A stretch of DNA of 5,768 bases, taken from positions 1-5,768 of the forward strand of contig QIGJ01000061.1 in the NCBI GenBank assembly GCA_003229995.1. The letters are read 5' to 3'. The notes below the pieces were generated by a model, which was given only the letters and a program-made list of their open reading frames with translations, was not told the origin of the DNA and made no database searches. Below are positions 1 to 4,921 of this stretch, piece by piece (within the stretch, counting starts at the first letter, position 1; each line of letters opens with the position of its first letter). Origin of the DNA: Gammaproteobacteria bacterium. Its GTDB lineage: Bacteria > Pseudomonadota > Gammaproteobacteria > SZUA-152. The position numbers and the translations under genes were made by a program.

Positions 1-9
1 AGCGTGGGT

Positions 10-15
10 TATAAT
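10..15 (+). promoter_or_regulatory. Putative -10 box of the argA promoter
   Basis: A perfect TATAAT lies 93 bp before the argA GTG. The matching -35 box would fall before the first base of the window, so it cannot be checked. Transcription from it would begin near base 22 and give a leader of roughly 85-90 nt. I see no convincing ArgR box pair in the visible part. The assignment rests on the hexamer and its position alone. Confidence 0.4.
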
Positions 16-95
16 ACATGACAATAACTTTGCAGCATCAAACCTCAATGGACAGAAAACACAGCTGCTAAAAAATAATCCCCGAAATGTGCTTC

Positions 96-100
96 AGGAG
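96..100 (+). promoter_or_regulatory. Ribosome-binding site of argA
   Basis: AGGAG lies 8 nt before the GTG at 109. It decides the start: no nearby in-frame ATG has such a site, and the protein read from this GTG reaches the conserved family N-terminal region after a short polar stretch. Confidence 0.8.
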
Positions 101-108
101 TACCGCTG

Positions 109-1464
109 GTGACAGCATCCAACAAAAAAACAGCCGCCCGTAAACCACACAGCGACACGTATTTTGTGTCGTGGTTTCGCGATGCTGCACCGTACATCAA
201 TGCCTTTCGTGGGCGCACCTTTGTGGTGGTATTTGGTGGAGAAGCCGTACAAGACAAAAACTTCGCCGGGCTGGTTCATGACTTCACCCTGCTCAACAGT
301 CTGGGTATTCGGCTGGTACTGGTACATGGGAATCGCCCGCAAGTAGCGGCGCGCCTTAAGGCACGGGCAGGCAAAACCGCCTTTCACCAGGGTTTGCGTA
401 TCACCGACGACACGGCACTGGCCTGTGTAAAAGAGGCCGTGGGCACGGTGCGTGTAGAAATCGAGGCCTTGCTCTCCATGGGCCTGGCCCATTCTCCCAT
501 GGCCGGAGCGCGTATTCGCGTAGCCTCGGGCAATGTGGTTACTGCGCGACCACTGGGCGTGCATGAAGGCGTGGACTACCAACACACTGGCGAAGTACGG
601 CGTATCGATGCAGAAGCCATTCATCATCAGCTCGACCAAAATGCGGTGGTATTGCTCTCACCACTGGGATATTCACCCACGGGTGAAGTGTTCAATCTCA
701 GTGCCGAAGATGTGGCCACTTCGGCAGCCATTGCCCTGCACGCACACAAAGTGATTTATCTGGCTGAGGGACCAGGATTGCAAGATACGCGCAAACGCCT
801 GACCCGCGAACTCACCTTTAGCACAGCACAGCAACTGCTCGACTCACGGCGGCGTTTGCCCGACAATATACGGCGCATTTTACACAGCGCTGTCAATTTG
901 TGCCTCAATGGCATTCCGCGTGTGCATATTCTCAACCGGCAAATTGACGGAGCCCTGTTGCAGGAGCTGTTTACCCGCGATGGCGTGGGCACATTAATCA
1001 GCGCCGACGCTTACGAAGACACCCGTCAGGCGGGCATTGACGATGTCGGCGGCATTCTGGAATTAATCAGCCCGCTGGAACAGACCGATGTACTGGTACG
1101 CCGCTCACGCGAGCACATCGAAATGGAAATCGATCATTTTACCATCATCGAACGCGATGGCATGGTCATTGCCTGCGTCGCACTCAACCCGTTTGGCAAA
1201 AACAACATGGCCGAGTTGACCTGCCTTGCGGTACATCCGGACTATCAGGGTGCTGCACGCGGTCATACTCTGCTGCAATTCATTGAGAAAAGTGCTGCGC
1301 AACGAGGCATCCGGCAGTTGTTTGTGCTATCCACAAAAACCTCGCACTGGTTTCTGGAGCGCGGTTTCAAAAAAATGGATATCAAAACCTTGCCCATGAA
1401 ACGGCAGGCGCTGTACAACTACCGGCGTAATTCAAAAGTATTTATCAAAACATTAACCCAGTAG
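109..1464 (+). CDS. argA: Amino-acid N-acetyltransferase (N-acetylglutamate synthase)
   Basis: Cytoplasmic enzyme that transfers acetyl from acetyl-CoA to L-glutamate, the first step of arginine synthesis; in this family it is feedback-inhibited by arginine. The 451-residue product matches the classical two-domain form (about 440-450 residues). Residues 1-20 are a polar, lysine-rich extension. The amino-acid-kinase-like domain spans about 25-290 and shows GGEA at 43-46, LVHGNRPQV, a GVDY element and the RRIDAEAIHHQLD stretch. RDGVGT begins at 290 and leads into the GNAT domain (about 305-451), which has the DDVGGILELI segment, VRRSRE, the acetyl-CoA loop VHPDYQGAARG at 375-385, FVLSTKTSHWFLERGF and a terminal YNYRRNSKV. 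All landmark motifs are present, so it should be active. Start is GTG with a good ribosome-binding site; stop is TAG. It appears to be monocistronic, since 270 bp separate it from the next gene. I recognise it by similarity to E. coli ArgA from memory. Confidence 0.95.
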   Translation: MTASNKKTAARKPHSDTYFVSWFRDAAPYINAFRGRTFVVVFGGEAVQDKNFAGLVHDFTLLNSLGIRLVLVHGNRPQVAARLKARAGKTAFHQGLRITDDTALACVKEAVGTVRVEIEALLSMGLAHSPMAGARIRVASGNVVTARPLGVHEGVDYQHTGEVRRIDAEAIHHQLDQNAVVLLSPLGYSPTGEVFNLSAEDVATSAAIALHAHKVIYLAEGPGLQDTRKRLTRELTFSTAQQLLDSRRRLPDNIRRILHSAVNLCLNGIPRVHILNRQIDGALLQELFTRDGVGTLISADAYEDTRQAGIDDVGGILELISPLEQTDVLVRRSREHIEMEIDHFTIIERDGMVIACVALNPFGKNNMAELTCLAVHPDYQGAARGHTLLQFIEKSAAQRGIRQLFVLSTKTSHWFLERGFKKMDIKTLPMKRQALYNYRRNSKVFIKTLTQ

Positions 1465-1498
1465 TTAACATGCGGACACAAAAAGCATATCCTGTTTT

Positions 1499-1545
1499 GC
1501 CTTTTAGCTAAATAACCCTTAGCTGAATAGCCTTTAGCTAATAAA
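1499..1545 (+). repeat. Three tandem copies of a 15-16 bp AGCT-containing repeat
   Basis: Three adjacent imperfect copies start at 1499 (GCCTTTTAGCTAAATA), 1515 (ACCCTTAGCTGAATA) and 1530 (GCCTTTAGCTAATAAA). The shared core is CYTTAGCTRA. They lie 35 bp after the argA stop. I do not recognise them as a known regulator site; slippage-born intergenic repeats are the simplest reading. Confidence 0.6.
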
Positions 1546-1559
1546 GCGCAAATAAAAAA

Positions 1560-1580
1560 GTACAAAAAATGTACAAAAAA
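1560..1580 (+). repeat. Two direct copies of GTACAAAAAA, period 11
   Basis: GTACAAAAAA occurs at 1560-1569 and again at 1571-1580, where the second A run extends to 1582. The A run is also the T tract of the adjoining minus-strand terminator candidate. On the minus strand this gives two successive T-rich stretches after the stem. Confidence 0.6.
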
Positions 1581-1599
1581 AAGCGGCCGCAGCCGCCTT
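1575..1599 (-). terminator. Intrinsic terminator, strongest on the minus strand
   Basis: Read on the minus strand, AAGGCGGC pairs across a TGCG loop with GCCGCTTT: five G/C pairs, one G-U and two A-U. It runs straight into a tract of eight T. On the plus strand the same stem (GCGGC 1583-1587, GCCGC 1592-1596) has an A-C mismatch at its base and only a broken T-rich sequence after it (CTTCGAATATTTTA). It may end argA transcripts weakly, but the sequence is shaped for minus-strand transcripts. No minus-strand gene is evident just to its right. Confidence 0.6.
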
Positions 1600-1608
1600 C
1601 GAATATTT

Positions 1609-1614
1609 TATAAT
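1609..1614 (+). promoter_or_regulatory. Possible -10 box for the ClC gene
   Basis: TATAAT occurs in a very A/T-rich stretch (1603-1626) about 120 bp before the ClC start. No -35 hexamer is visible at 16-18 bp upstream, where the G/C stem lies. Similar hexamers arise easily in such A/T-rich sequence, including on the opposite strand at 1619-1624, so this is tentative. Confidence 0.25.
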
Positions 1615-1650
1615 TATTATTATATAGTGCCCGTTGCCTGGATCAGAGTT

Positions 1651-1704
1651 CCACTTAACGAGTTGCATGAGAATCTAATGCAAGCCCTTAACTGAGTCAA
1701 GTGG
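1651..1704 (+). repeat. Nested inverted repeats in the leader of the ClC gene
   Basis: An outer pair, CCACTT (1651-1656) and AAGTGG (1699-1704), encloses an inner pair, TTGCAT (1663-1668) and ATGCAA (1678-1683), separated by 9 nt. CTTAAC also occurs as a direct repeat at 1654-1659 and 1687-1692. The arrangement could fold into a two-tier hairpin in the leader about 30 nt before the ClC start. It does not match a riboswitch class I know. Confidence 0.45.
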
Positions 1705-1734
1705 CAATTATTACATGGATAAAATACCAATATC

Positions 1735-3513
1735 ATGTTAAAGCGTTTTCGTGAACGACTTGCCCATGTCGATGCCCTGCCACAACTGGCTATACTGGGT
1801 TTGCTCAGCGGCCTGCTGGCGGGTGGTGTCATCATTTTATTTCGACTCACCATTGAATACATCCAGACCAGTTTTTTACCCGATGGTGGTACTGAAAATT
1901 ATGAAGCCCTGTCAGCCACTGTGCGTTTTTTATTGCCCACCGCAGGCGGTTTGCTCATCGGCCTGATTTTTCATGCGCTCAATACCGCAGGCGGTGGCAG
2001 CATACAAGTCGGCATTGTGCATGTGCTGGAGCGGTTGGCCTATCACCAAGGCCACCTGCCACTGCGTAACCTTGTTTTGCAATTTGTGGGGGCCGTCATT
2101 AGCCTTGTCAGTGGACATTCTGTCGGCCGTGAAGGTCCTGGCGTACACCTCGGCGCGGCCAGTAGCAGTCTGCTGGGCCAAAGTCTTCACCTGCCCAATA
2201 ACAGCATTCAAACCCTCGTGGCATGTGGGGCGGCCGCCTCGATTGCCGCCTCGTTTAACACACCCATCGCCGGGGTAATATTTGCCATGGAAGTCATTCT
2301 GCTCGAATACACCATTGCAGGTTTTGCACCCGTGATTCTCGCCGCAGTGAGCGCCACAATACTGACCCGATTTGTATTTGGCGCTGAACCTGCCTTTTCC
2401 GTACCCACATTACAGCTCGCTTCATTGTATGAATTGCCTTATCTGCTGCTCATGGGGCTGGTCATCGGTGCATTGGCGGCTGGATTTATTGTTTCACTAA
2501 AATGGATTACCGAAGCCAGCAGCAAAATCGTCATCTGGCAACGCATGGCCCTGGCTGGGGCATTAACTGGGTTATGCGCATTAATCGTACCGGAAATTAT
2601 GGGCGTGGGTTACGATACGGTTAACCAGGCCATGCTCGGACAAATAGGTTTTGGCGTACTATTTATGGTTGTGTTGTTTAAAATGCTCGCAACCACCGTT
2701 GGTCTCGGAATGGGATTGCCCGGCGGCCTGATTGGCCCCACACTGGTCATTGGTGCTGCTGCCGGTGGTATGCTCGGCCATTTCGCCGAAATGCTTTTTC
2801 CCGGCCAAGTAGCGTCGCCCGGTTTTTACGCGATGCTTGGCATGGGTGCAATGATGGCTGCCACATTACAGGCACCGCTCTCTGCATTGCTGGCCATGCT
2901 GGAACTAACCGCCAACCCGAATATTATTTTGCCCGGTATGTTAGCCGTAGTGGTATCCTGCATTGCTAGCAGTCATTTGTTTGGGCGCGAATCCGTATTT
3001 CTTACCCTGCTAAAAGCAAGCGGACTGGATATGCGCAGCGACCCGGTGGCACAATCACTGCGTCGTGTCGGCGTCGTCAGCGCACTTGACCCTTCATTTG
3101 TACATGCACCGCGCGAATTAAGTATCGCCGCAGCAGAACGTTTATTGGAACATCAACCACTGTGGGTCATCATCGACGATGGTGATGGCAGTGATAATGA
3201 CAAAGATGAAAAACCAGTTTTACTGGTCGCGGCAGACTTGGCGTTATTTATCAAAACACAGCAGGACATTTTTGATGGGACAATTGATTTACTGGAAATT
3301 CCCGCTCAACGTGAAAACGCGGCCAGCATTCAACAACAAGCCACATTGCAGGAAGCACTGGATTTAATGAATGAAAAAAGTGTTGGTGTCCTGTGTGTCA
3401 ACATCACACCTGTAAACAACAAACTTAAAAACAAGCTCAAAAACAAAAAAGCAGACATTATTGGTATCCTGACACGAGAAAATGTTGAAGCCCATTATCG
3501 GGGTACTGTTTAG
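1735..3513 (+). CDS. ClC-family chloride channel or transporter with C-terminal CBS pair
   Basis: Inner-membrane anion protein of the ClC family, 592 residues: a membrane part (about 15-430) with many hydrophobic helices and a cytoplasmic tail with two CBS repeats (about 440-592). GREGP is intact with gating glutamate E133. Compared by eye with E. coli ClcA, other key sites differ: the GSGIP filter reads GGSIQ (87-91), GGIFAP reads GGLIGP (330-335), the central tyrosine is F422, and the internal proton glutamate (E203) is V187 in FAMEV, as in known ClC channels. Proton coupling is therefore doubtful, though transport mode cannot be settled from sequence. CBS1 carries an acidic insertion (481-493) and CBS2 a lysine/asparagine-rich one (about 560-572). 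The start is the only sensible ATG, but it has no Shine-Dalgarno sequence. A nine-codon reading frame from ATG 1715 ends at 1741, overlapping it. hemJ follows 40 bp downstream. The overall ClC call is firm. Confidence 0.93.
   Translation: MLKRFRERLAHVDALPQLAILGLLSGLLAGGVIILFRLTIEYIQTSFLPDGGTENYEALSATVRFLLPTAGGLLIGLIFHALNTAGGGSIQVGIVHVLERLAYHQGHLPLRNLVLQFVGAVISLVSGHSVGREGPGVHLGAASSSLLGQSLHLPNNSIQTLVACGAAASIAASFNTPIAGVIFAMEVILLEYTIAGFAPVILAAVSATILTRFVFGAEPAFSVPTLQLASLYELPYLLLMGLVIGALAAGFIVSLKWITEASSKIVIWQRMALAGALTGLCALIVPEIMGVGYDTVNQAMLGQIGFGVLFMVVLFKMLATTVGLGMGLPGGLIGPTLVIGAAAGGMLGHFAEMLFPGQVASPGFYAMLGMGAMMAATLQAPLSALLAMLELTANPNIILPGMLAVVVSCIASSHLFGRESVFLTLLKASGLDMRSDPVAQSLRRVGVVSALDPSFVHAPRELSIAAAERLLEHQPLWVIIDDGDGSDNDKDEKPVLLVAADLALFIKTQQDIFDGTIDLLEIPAQRENAASIQQQATLQEALDLMNEKSVGVLCVNITPVNNKLKNKLKNKKADIIGILTRENVEAHYRGTV
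3424..3447 (+). repeat. In-frame 12-bp tandem duplication inside the ClC gene
   Basis: CTTAAAAACAAG at 3424-3435 is followed directly by CTCAAAAACAAA at 3436-3447, which is 10 of 12 bases identical. It encodes LKNK-LKNK within the hairpin loop of the second CBS repeat. Replication slippage in A-rich sequence is a likely origin, and the reading frame is kept. Confidence 0.6.
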
Positions 3514-3533
3514 GAACGTACACGTTCCTAAAC
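3508..3533 (+). promoter_or_regulatory. Perfect 12-bp-arm palindrome between the ClC gene and hemJ
   Basis: GTTTAGGAACGT (3508-3519) and its exact reverse complement ACGTTCCTAAAC (3522-3533) are separated only by AC. The left arm includes the TAG stop of the ClC gene. The right arm ends 9 bp before the hemJ ribosome-binding site. No T run follows, so it is not an ordinary intrinsic terminator. As DNA it looks like the site of a dimeric regulator; as RNA it would form a tight hairpin that could stabilise or separate the two messages. The palindrome itself is certain; its function is inference. Confidence 0.55.
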
Positions 3534-3542
3534 CAAACAAAC

Positions 3543-3547
3543 GGAAG
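3543..3547 (+). promoter_or_regulatory. Ribosome-binding site of hemJ
   Basis: GGAAG stands 6 nt before ATG 3554. It supports this start over the in-frame ATG at 3482, which lies inside the ClC gene and would add 24 non-conserved residues encoded across the palindrome. Confidence 0.6.
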
Positions 3548-3553
3548 CAAAAT

Positions 3554-3979
3554 ATGTTATGGATTAAAAGTTTTCACCTTATTTTTATGGTGACCTGGTT
3601 CGCCGGGTTATTTTATTTACCACGACTGTTTGTATATCACGCTGCGAGCGATGACCCGATCAGCAATGAACGTTTCAAAATTATGGAGCGAAAATTGTTT
3701 TTTGGCATCATGACCCCCGGCGGCATACTCACTATTATTTTCGGCCTCATTATGTTGCAGGGTTATGCGTGGGAAGCCTATTCCAGCCAAATGTGGCTGC
3801 ACGCCAAACTGGGATTAGTGGCCATACTGGTGGTCTACCATATTTACTGCGCCAAACTGGTGAAAGATTTCAAACTCGACCGTAACCAGAAAAACCACGT
3901 ATTTTACCGCTGGTTTAATGAGTTCCCAGTGATCCTGTTAATCATCATTATCATACTAGTCGTGGTTCAACCGGGTTAG
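3554..3979 (+). CDS. hemJ: HemJ-type protoporphyrinogen IX oxidase
   Basis: Small integral membrane protein that in this family oxidises protoporphyrinogen IX to protoporphyrin IX, the penultimate step of heme synthesis, replacing HemG or HemY. The product has 141 residues, the usual family length. It opens with the family signature: MLWIKSFH, then TWFAGLFYLPRLFVYH in and after the first helix (about 6-28). Further helices lie at about 50-70, 82-103 and 124-140. Conserved elements are the ERKLFFGIMTPGG turn, MWLHAKLG (80-87) with H83 and K85, and RWFNEFPVILL (119-129) before the last helix. ATG 3554 was chosen because it gives the family N-terminus and has GGAAG at good spacing. It lies 40 bp after the ClC gene on the same strand, so co-transcription is possible unless the palindrome between them interferes. 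Its 3' end overlaps the convergent DUF5063-like gene by 29 bp. Assignment is from remembered family motifs. Confidence 0.9.
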   Translation: MLWIKSFHLIFMVTWFAGLFYLPRLFVYHAASDDPISNERFKIMERKLFFGIMTPGGILTIIFGLIMLQGYAWEAYSSQMWLHAKLGLVAILVVYHIYCAKLVKDFKLDRNQKNHVFYRWFNEFPVILLIIIIILVVVQPG

Positions 3980-4508
3980 CCGCCAGCAGACTGGCATCAG
4001 GCCACCACCACTCCGGCAAAAGTGCCGGTTCACACCCAGACTCCACGGCGCGCAACCAGCATTCGGCATCCAGTAAATGTTTGCCCCAATGCGAATAAAA
4101 ACTGTATTGCCAGTTTTCAGATGCGTGCTGCGGATTCGCCCACAACCAATCAAGCCCGTGCTTGAGGTCAAAATACATATCCGCAAGATTATCGGCCATG
4201 CGCTCACAAAGTTGTGGCCACCGGTACGATTCCACCGACATCATTACATAAGCCGCGTAAAGTTTATGATCAGCCTGCAAATCATTGCTCAAACACAAAA
4301 ACATTTCACAGCGTTTTTCATCATCATAAACAAGAATCGCACGGCCTTCATTGGAAGGTGCCGACAATGCCGTGACTGCCACATGTAAACGCGGCAATAA
4401 TTTTACGAGCCGCTGAATCCAGTCTGCATCCCGCTCACCATCAATCAGCGTACAGTACTCCCGCGCCACAAACGCCATACGAGCACACTGCAAAGACATC
4501 TTTTTCAT
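3951..4508 (-). CDS. DUF5063-like protein of unknown function
   Basis: A 185-residue soluble protein with no signal peptide or membrane segment. It is rich in Trp, His, Cys and acidic residues and predicted mostly helical. Visible landmarks are an N-terminal helix with FVAREYCTLID (13-23), a LVKLLPRLHVAVTAL helix (34-48), RMADNLADMYFDLKHGL (103-119), NWQYSFYSHWGKHLLDAECWL (132-152), and a short EWWWPD near the end (166-171). The ADxLADxYxDLKxGL and FxxHWGxHLLxA patterns are what I remember of DUF5063, a family with no established biochemical role. ATG 4508 is preferred over the longer TTG start at 4523 because GGAG (plus positions 4516-4519) sits 7 nt before it. The last codons run 29 bp into the end of hemJ on the opposite strand. 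It is divergent from thiD, across the intergenic region with the fold-back element. The gene is convincing; the family name is moderately sure. Confidence 0.75.
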   Translation of the reverse strand: MKKMSLQCARMAFVAREYCTLIDGERDADWIQRLVKLLPRLHVAVTALSAPSNEGRAILVYDDEKRCEMFLCLSNDLQADHKLYAAYVMMSVESYRWPQLCERMADNLADMYFDLKHGLDWLWANPQHASENWQYSFYSHWGKHLLDAECWLRAVESGCEPALLPEWWWPDASLLAANPVEPRLV

Positions 4509-4515
4509 AAGGCTT

Positions 4516-4519
4516 CTCC
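4516..4519 (-). promoter_or_regulatory. Ribosome-binding site of the DUF5063-like gene
   Basis: On the minus strand GGAG (within CGGAGAAG) stands 7 nt before ATG 4508. It decides the start in favour of this ATG over TTG 4523, which would lie upstream of the site. Confidence 0.75.
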
Positions 4520-4542
4520 GCAATCACACATTTATCAGGTTG

Positions 4543-4554
4543 AATGTCGACATT
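4543..4554. promoter_or_regulatory. 12-bp perfect palindrome upstream of the DUF5063-like gene
   Basis: AATGTCGACATT is its own reverse complement and lies 35 bp upstream of the DUF5063-like start, where a repressor site would be expected. I do not recognise it as the site of a known regulator, and a palindrome of this length can also arise by chance. Confidence 0.3.
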
Positions 4555-4574
4555 GATCATTAACGCCAAAATAA

Positions 4575-4751
4575 GGAATGGAACACAATAACTCATACAA
4601 GTGGCATCTCTGCTTCAATCCATATTTGTTCGTTTTGATTGAGCAAAAGCGCAGGAACAGTGGCTCTTATTTCGAGCTTTTGCGATTGAAAAACGGGCAA
4701 AAACGGACTGAAGCAGGAATGCTAATCGTATAAGTTATTGTGTTCCATCCC
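4575..4751. mobile_element. 177-bp fold-back element with 76-bp imperfect inverted arms (MITE-like)
   Basis: The left arm (4575-4650) and the reverse complement of the right arm (4676-4751) align over 76 positions without a gap, 58 identical by hand count. The outer tip has a perfect 16-bp match (ATGGAACACAATAACT at 4578-4593 against AGTTATTGTGTTCCAT at 4733-4748). The inner end has a perfect 8-bp match (GCAAAAGC at 4643-4650 against GCTTTTGC at 4676-4683), closing on a 25-nt loop. A six-base internal mismatch lies near the loop, where both arms carry GATTGA in the same orientation. There is no gene inside and no obvious target-site duplication outside. This is the shape of a non-autonomous MITE or of a large structured RNA. 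The inverted repeat is certain; mobility is inferred and unproven. Confidence 0.6.
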
Positions 4752-4840
4752 CAAGTGTAGTCGAAGCCTTGTCTATCTGCCGAACCTGCCCGCATAAATT
4801 TATGGGCAAACCAATCAAGCTCAGGCAAATATAGATAATC

Positions 4841-4860
4841 AATGTACTCATTAATGTACT
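4841..4860 (+). repeat. Direct repeat of AATGTACT, period 12
   Basis: AATGTACT occurs at 4841-4848 and 4853-4860, separated by CATT, about 60 bp before the thiD ATG. Two same-phase half-sites close to a likely promoter could bind a regulator in tandem, but I do not recognise the motif and chance is possible. Confidence 0.35.
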
Positions 4861-4906
4861 GCTGCTGGAGTGTTACACTTTGGCACAAACAGCCACTACG
4901 CCCACC

Positions 4907-4912
4907 GAGGAG
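4907..4912 (+). promoter_or_regulatory. Ribosome-binding site of thiD
   Basis: GAGGAG stands 9 nt before ATG 4922. An in-frame TTG at 4880 also has a GGAG 9 nt before it (4867-4870), so a longer form with 14 extra residues cannot be excluded. The ATG gives the usual family N-terminus and the stronger site. Confidence 0.7.
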
Positions 4913-4921
4913 AGCGCAGTT

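Larger units (their letters stand above)
4509..4921. other. Divergent intergenic region between the DUF5063-like gene and thiD
   Basis: This 413-bp region holds, in order: the DUF5063-gene ribosome-binding site (4516-4519), a 12-bp palindrome (4543-4554), a large fold-back element (4575-4751), an A/T-rich palindrome (CATAAATTTATG, 4793-4804) flanked by TGCC and GGCA, an 8-bp direct repeat (4841-4848 and 4853-4860) and the thiD ribosome-binding site. Promoters for both genes must lie here, but no strong pair of -35 and -10 boxes stands out. The best I see for thiD are weak: TTGTCT at 4769-4774 with CATAAA at 4793-4798, or GATAAT at 4834-4839. I find no reading frame in it that looks like a protein gene and no TPP riboswitch motif. 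Confidence 0.7.

Noticed and set aside
20..29. Second partial copy of the fold-back tip (ACAATAACTT) before argA
   Set aside because: Only ten bases match and the similarity does not continue. One such match in a window of this size is expected by chance.
94..639. Minus-strand 181-residue reading frame opposite argA
   Set aside because: It lies wholly opposite the well-conserved argA kinase-like domain and shows no domain or plausible start context of its own.
1620..1734. Fluoride riboswitch before the ClC gene
   Set aside because: The characteristic fluoride aptamer motifs are not visible, and the protein keeps GREGP and other features unlike the fluoride-exporting ClC group.
1620..1862. 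Minus-strand 80-residue reading frame over the ClC start
   Set aside because: Its composition is low-complexity, it has no recognisable domain, and it is largely antisense to the strongly conserved N-terminus of the ClC gene. It reads as a shadow frame.
3482..3553. Longer hemJ start at ATG 3482
   Set aside because: The extra 24 residues are non-conserved, lie over the end of the ClC gene and the palindrome, and have no better ribosome-binding site. ATG 3554 gives the family N-terminus.
4575..4751. Integron attC site
   Set aside because: The size and imperfect hairpin shape invite the comparison, but no RYYYAAC/GTTRRRY core pair is placed at the ends. There is also no integrase or cassette-like array around it.
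4509..4921. TPP riboswitch upstream of thiD
   Set aside because: I looked for the conserved CUGAGA element and the later ACCUGAUCUGG-type element. Neither is present in the right order, and the large hairpin here does not have the TPP aptamer layout.
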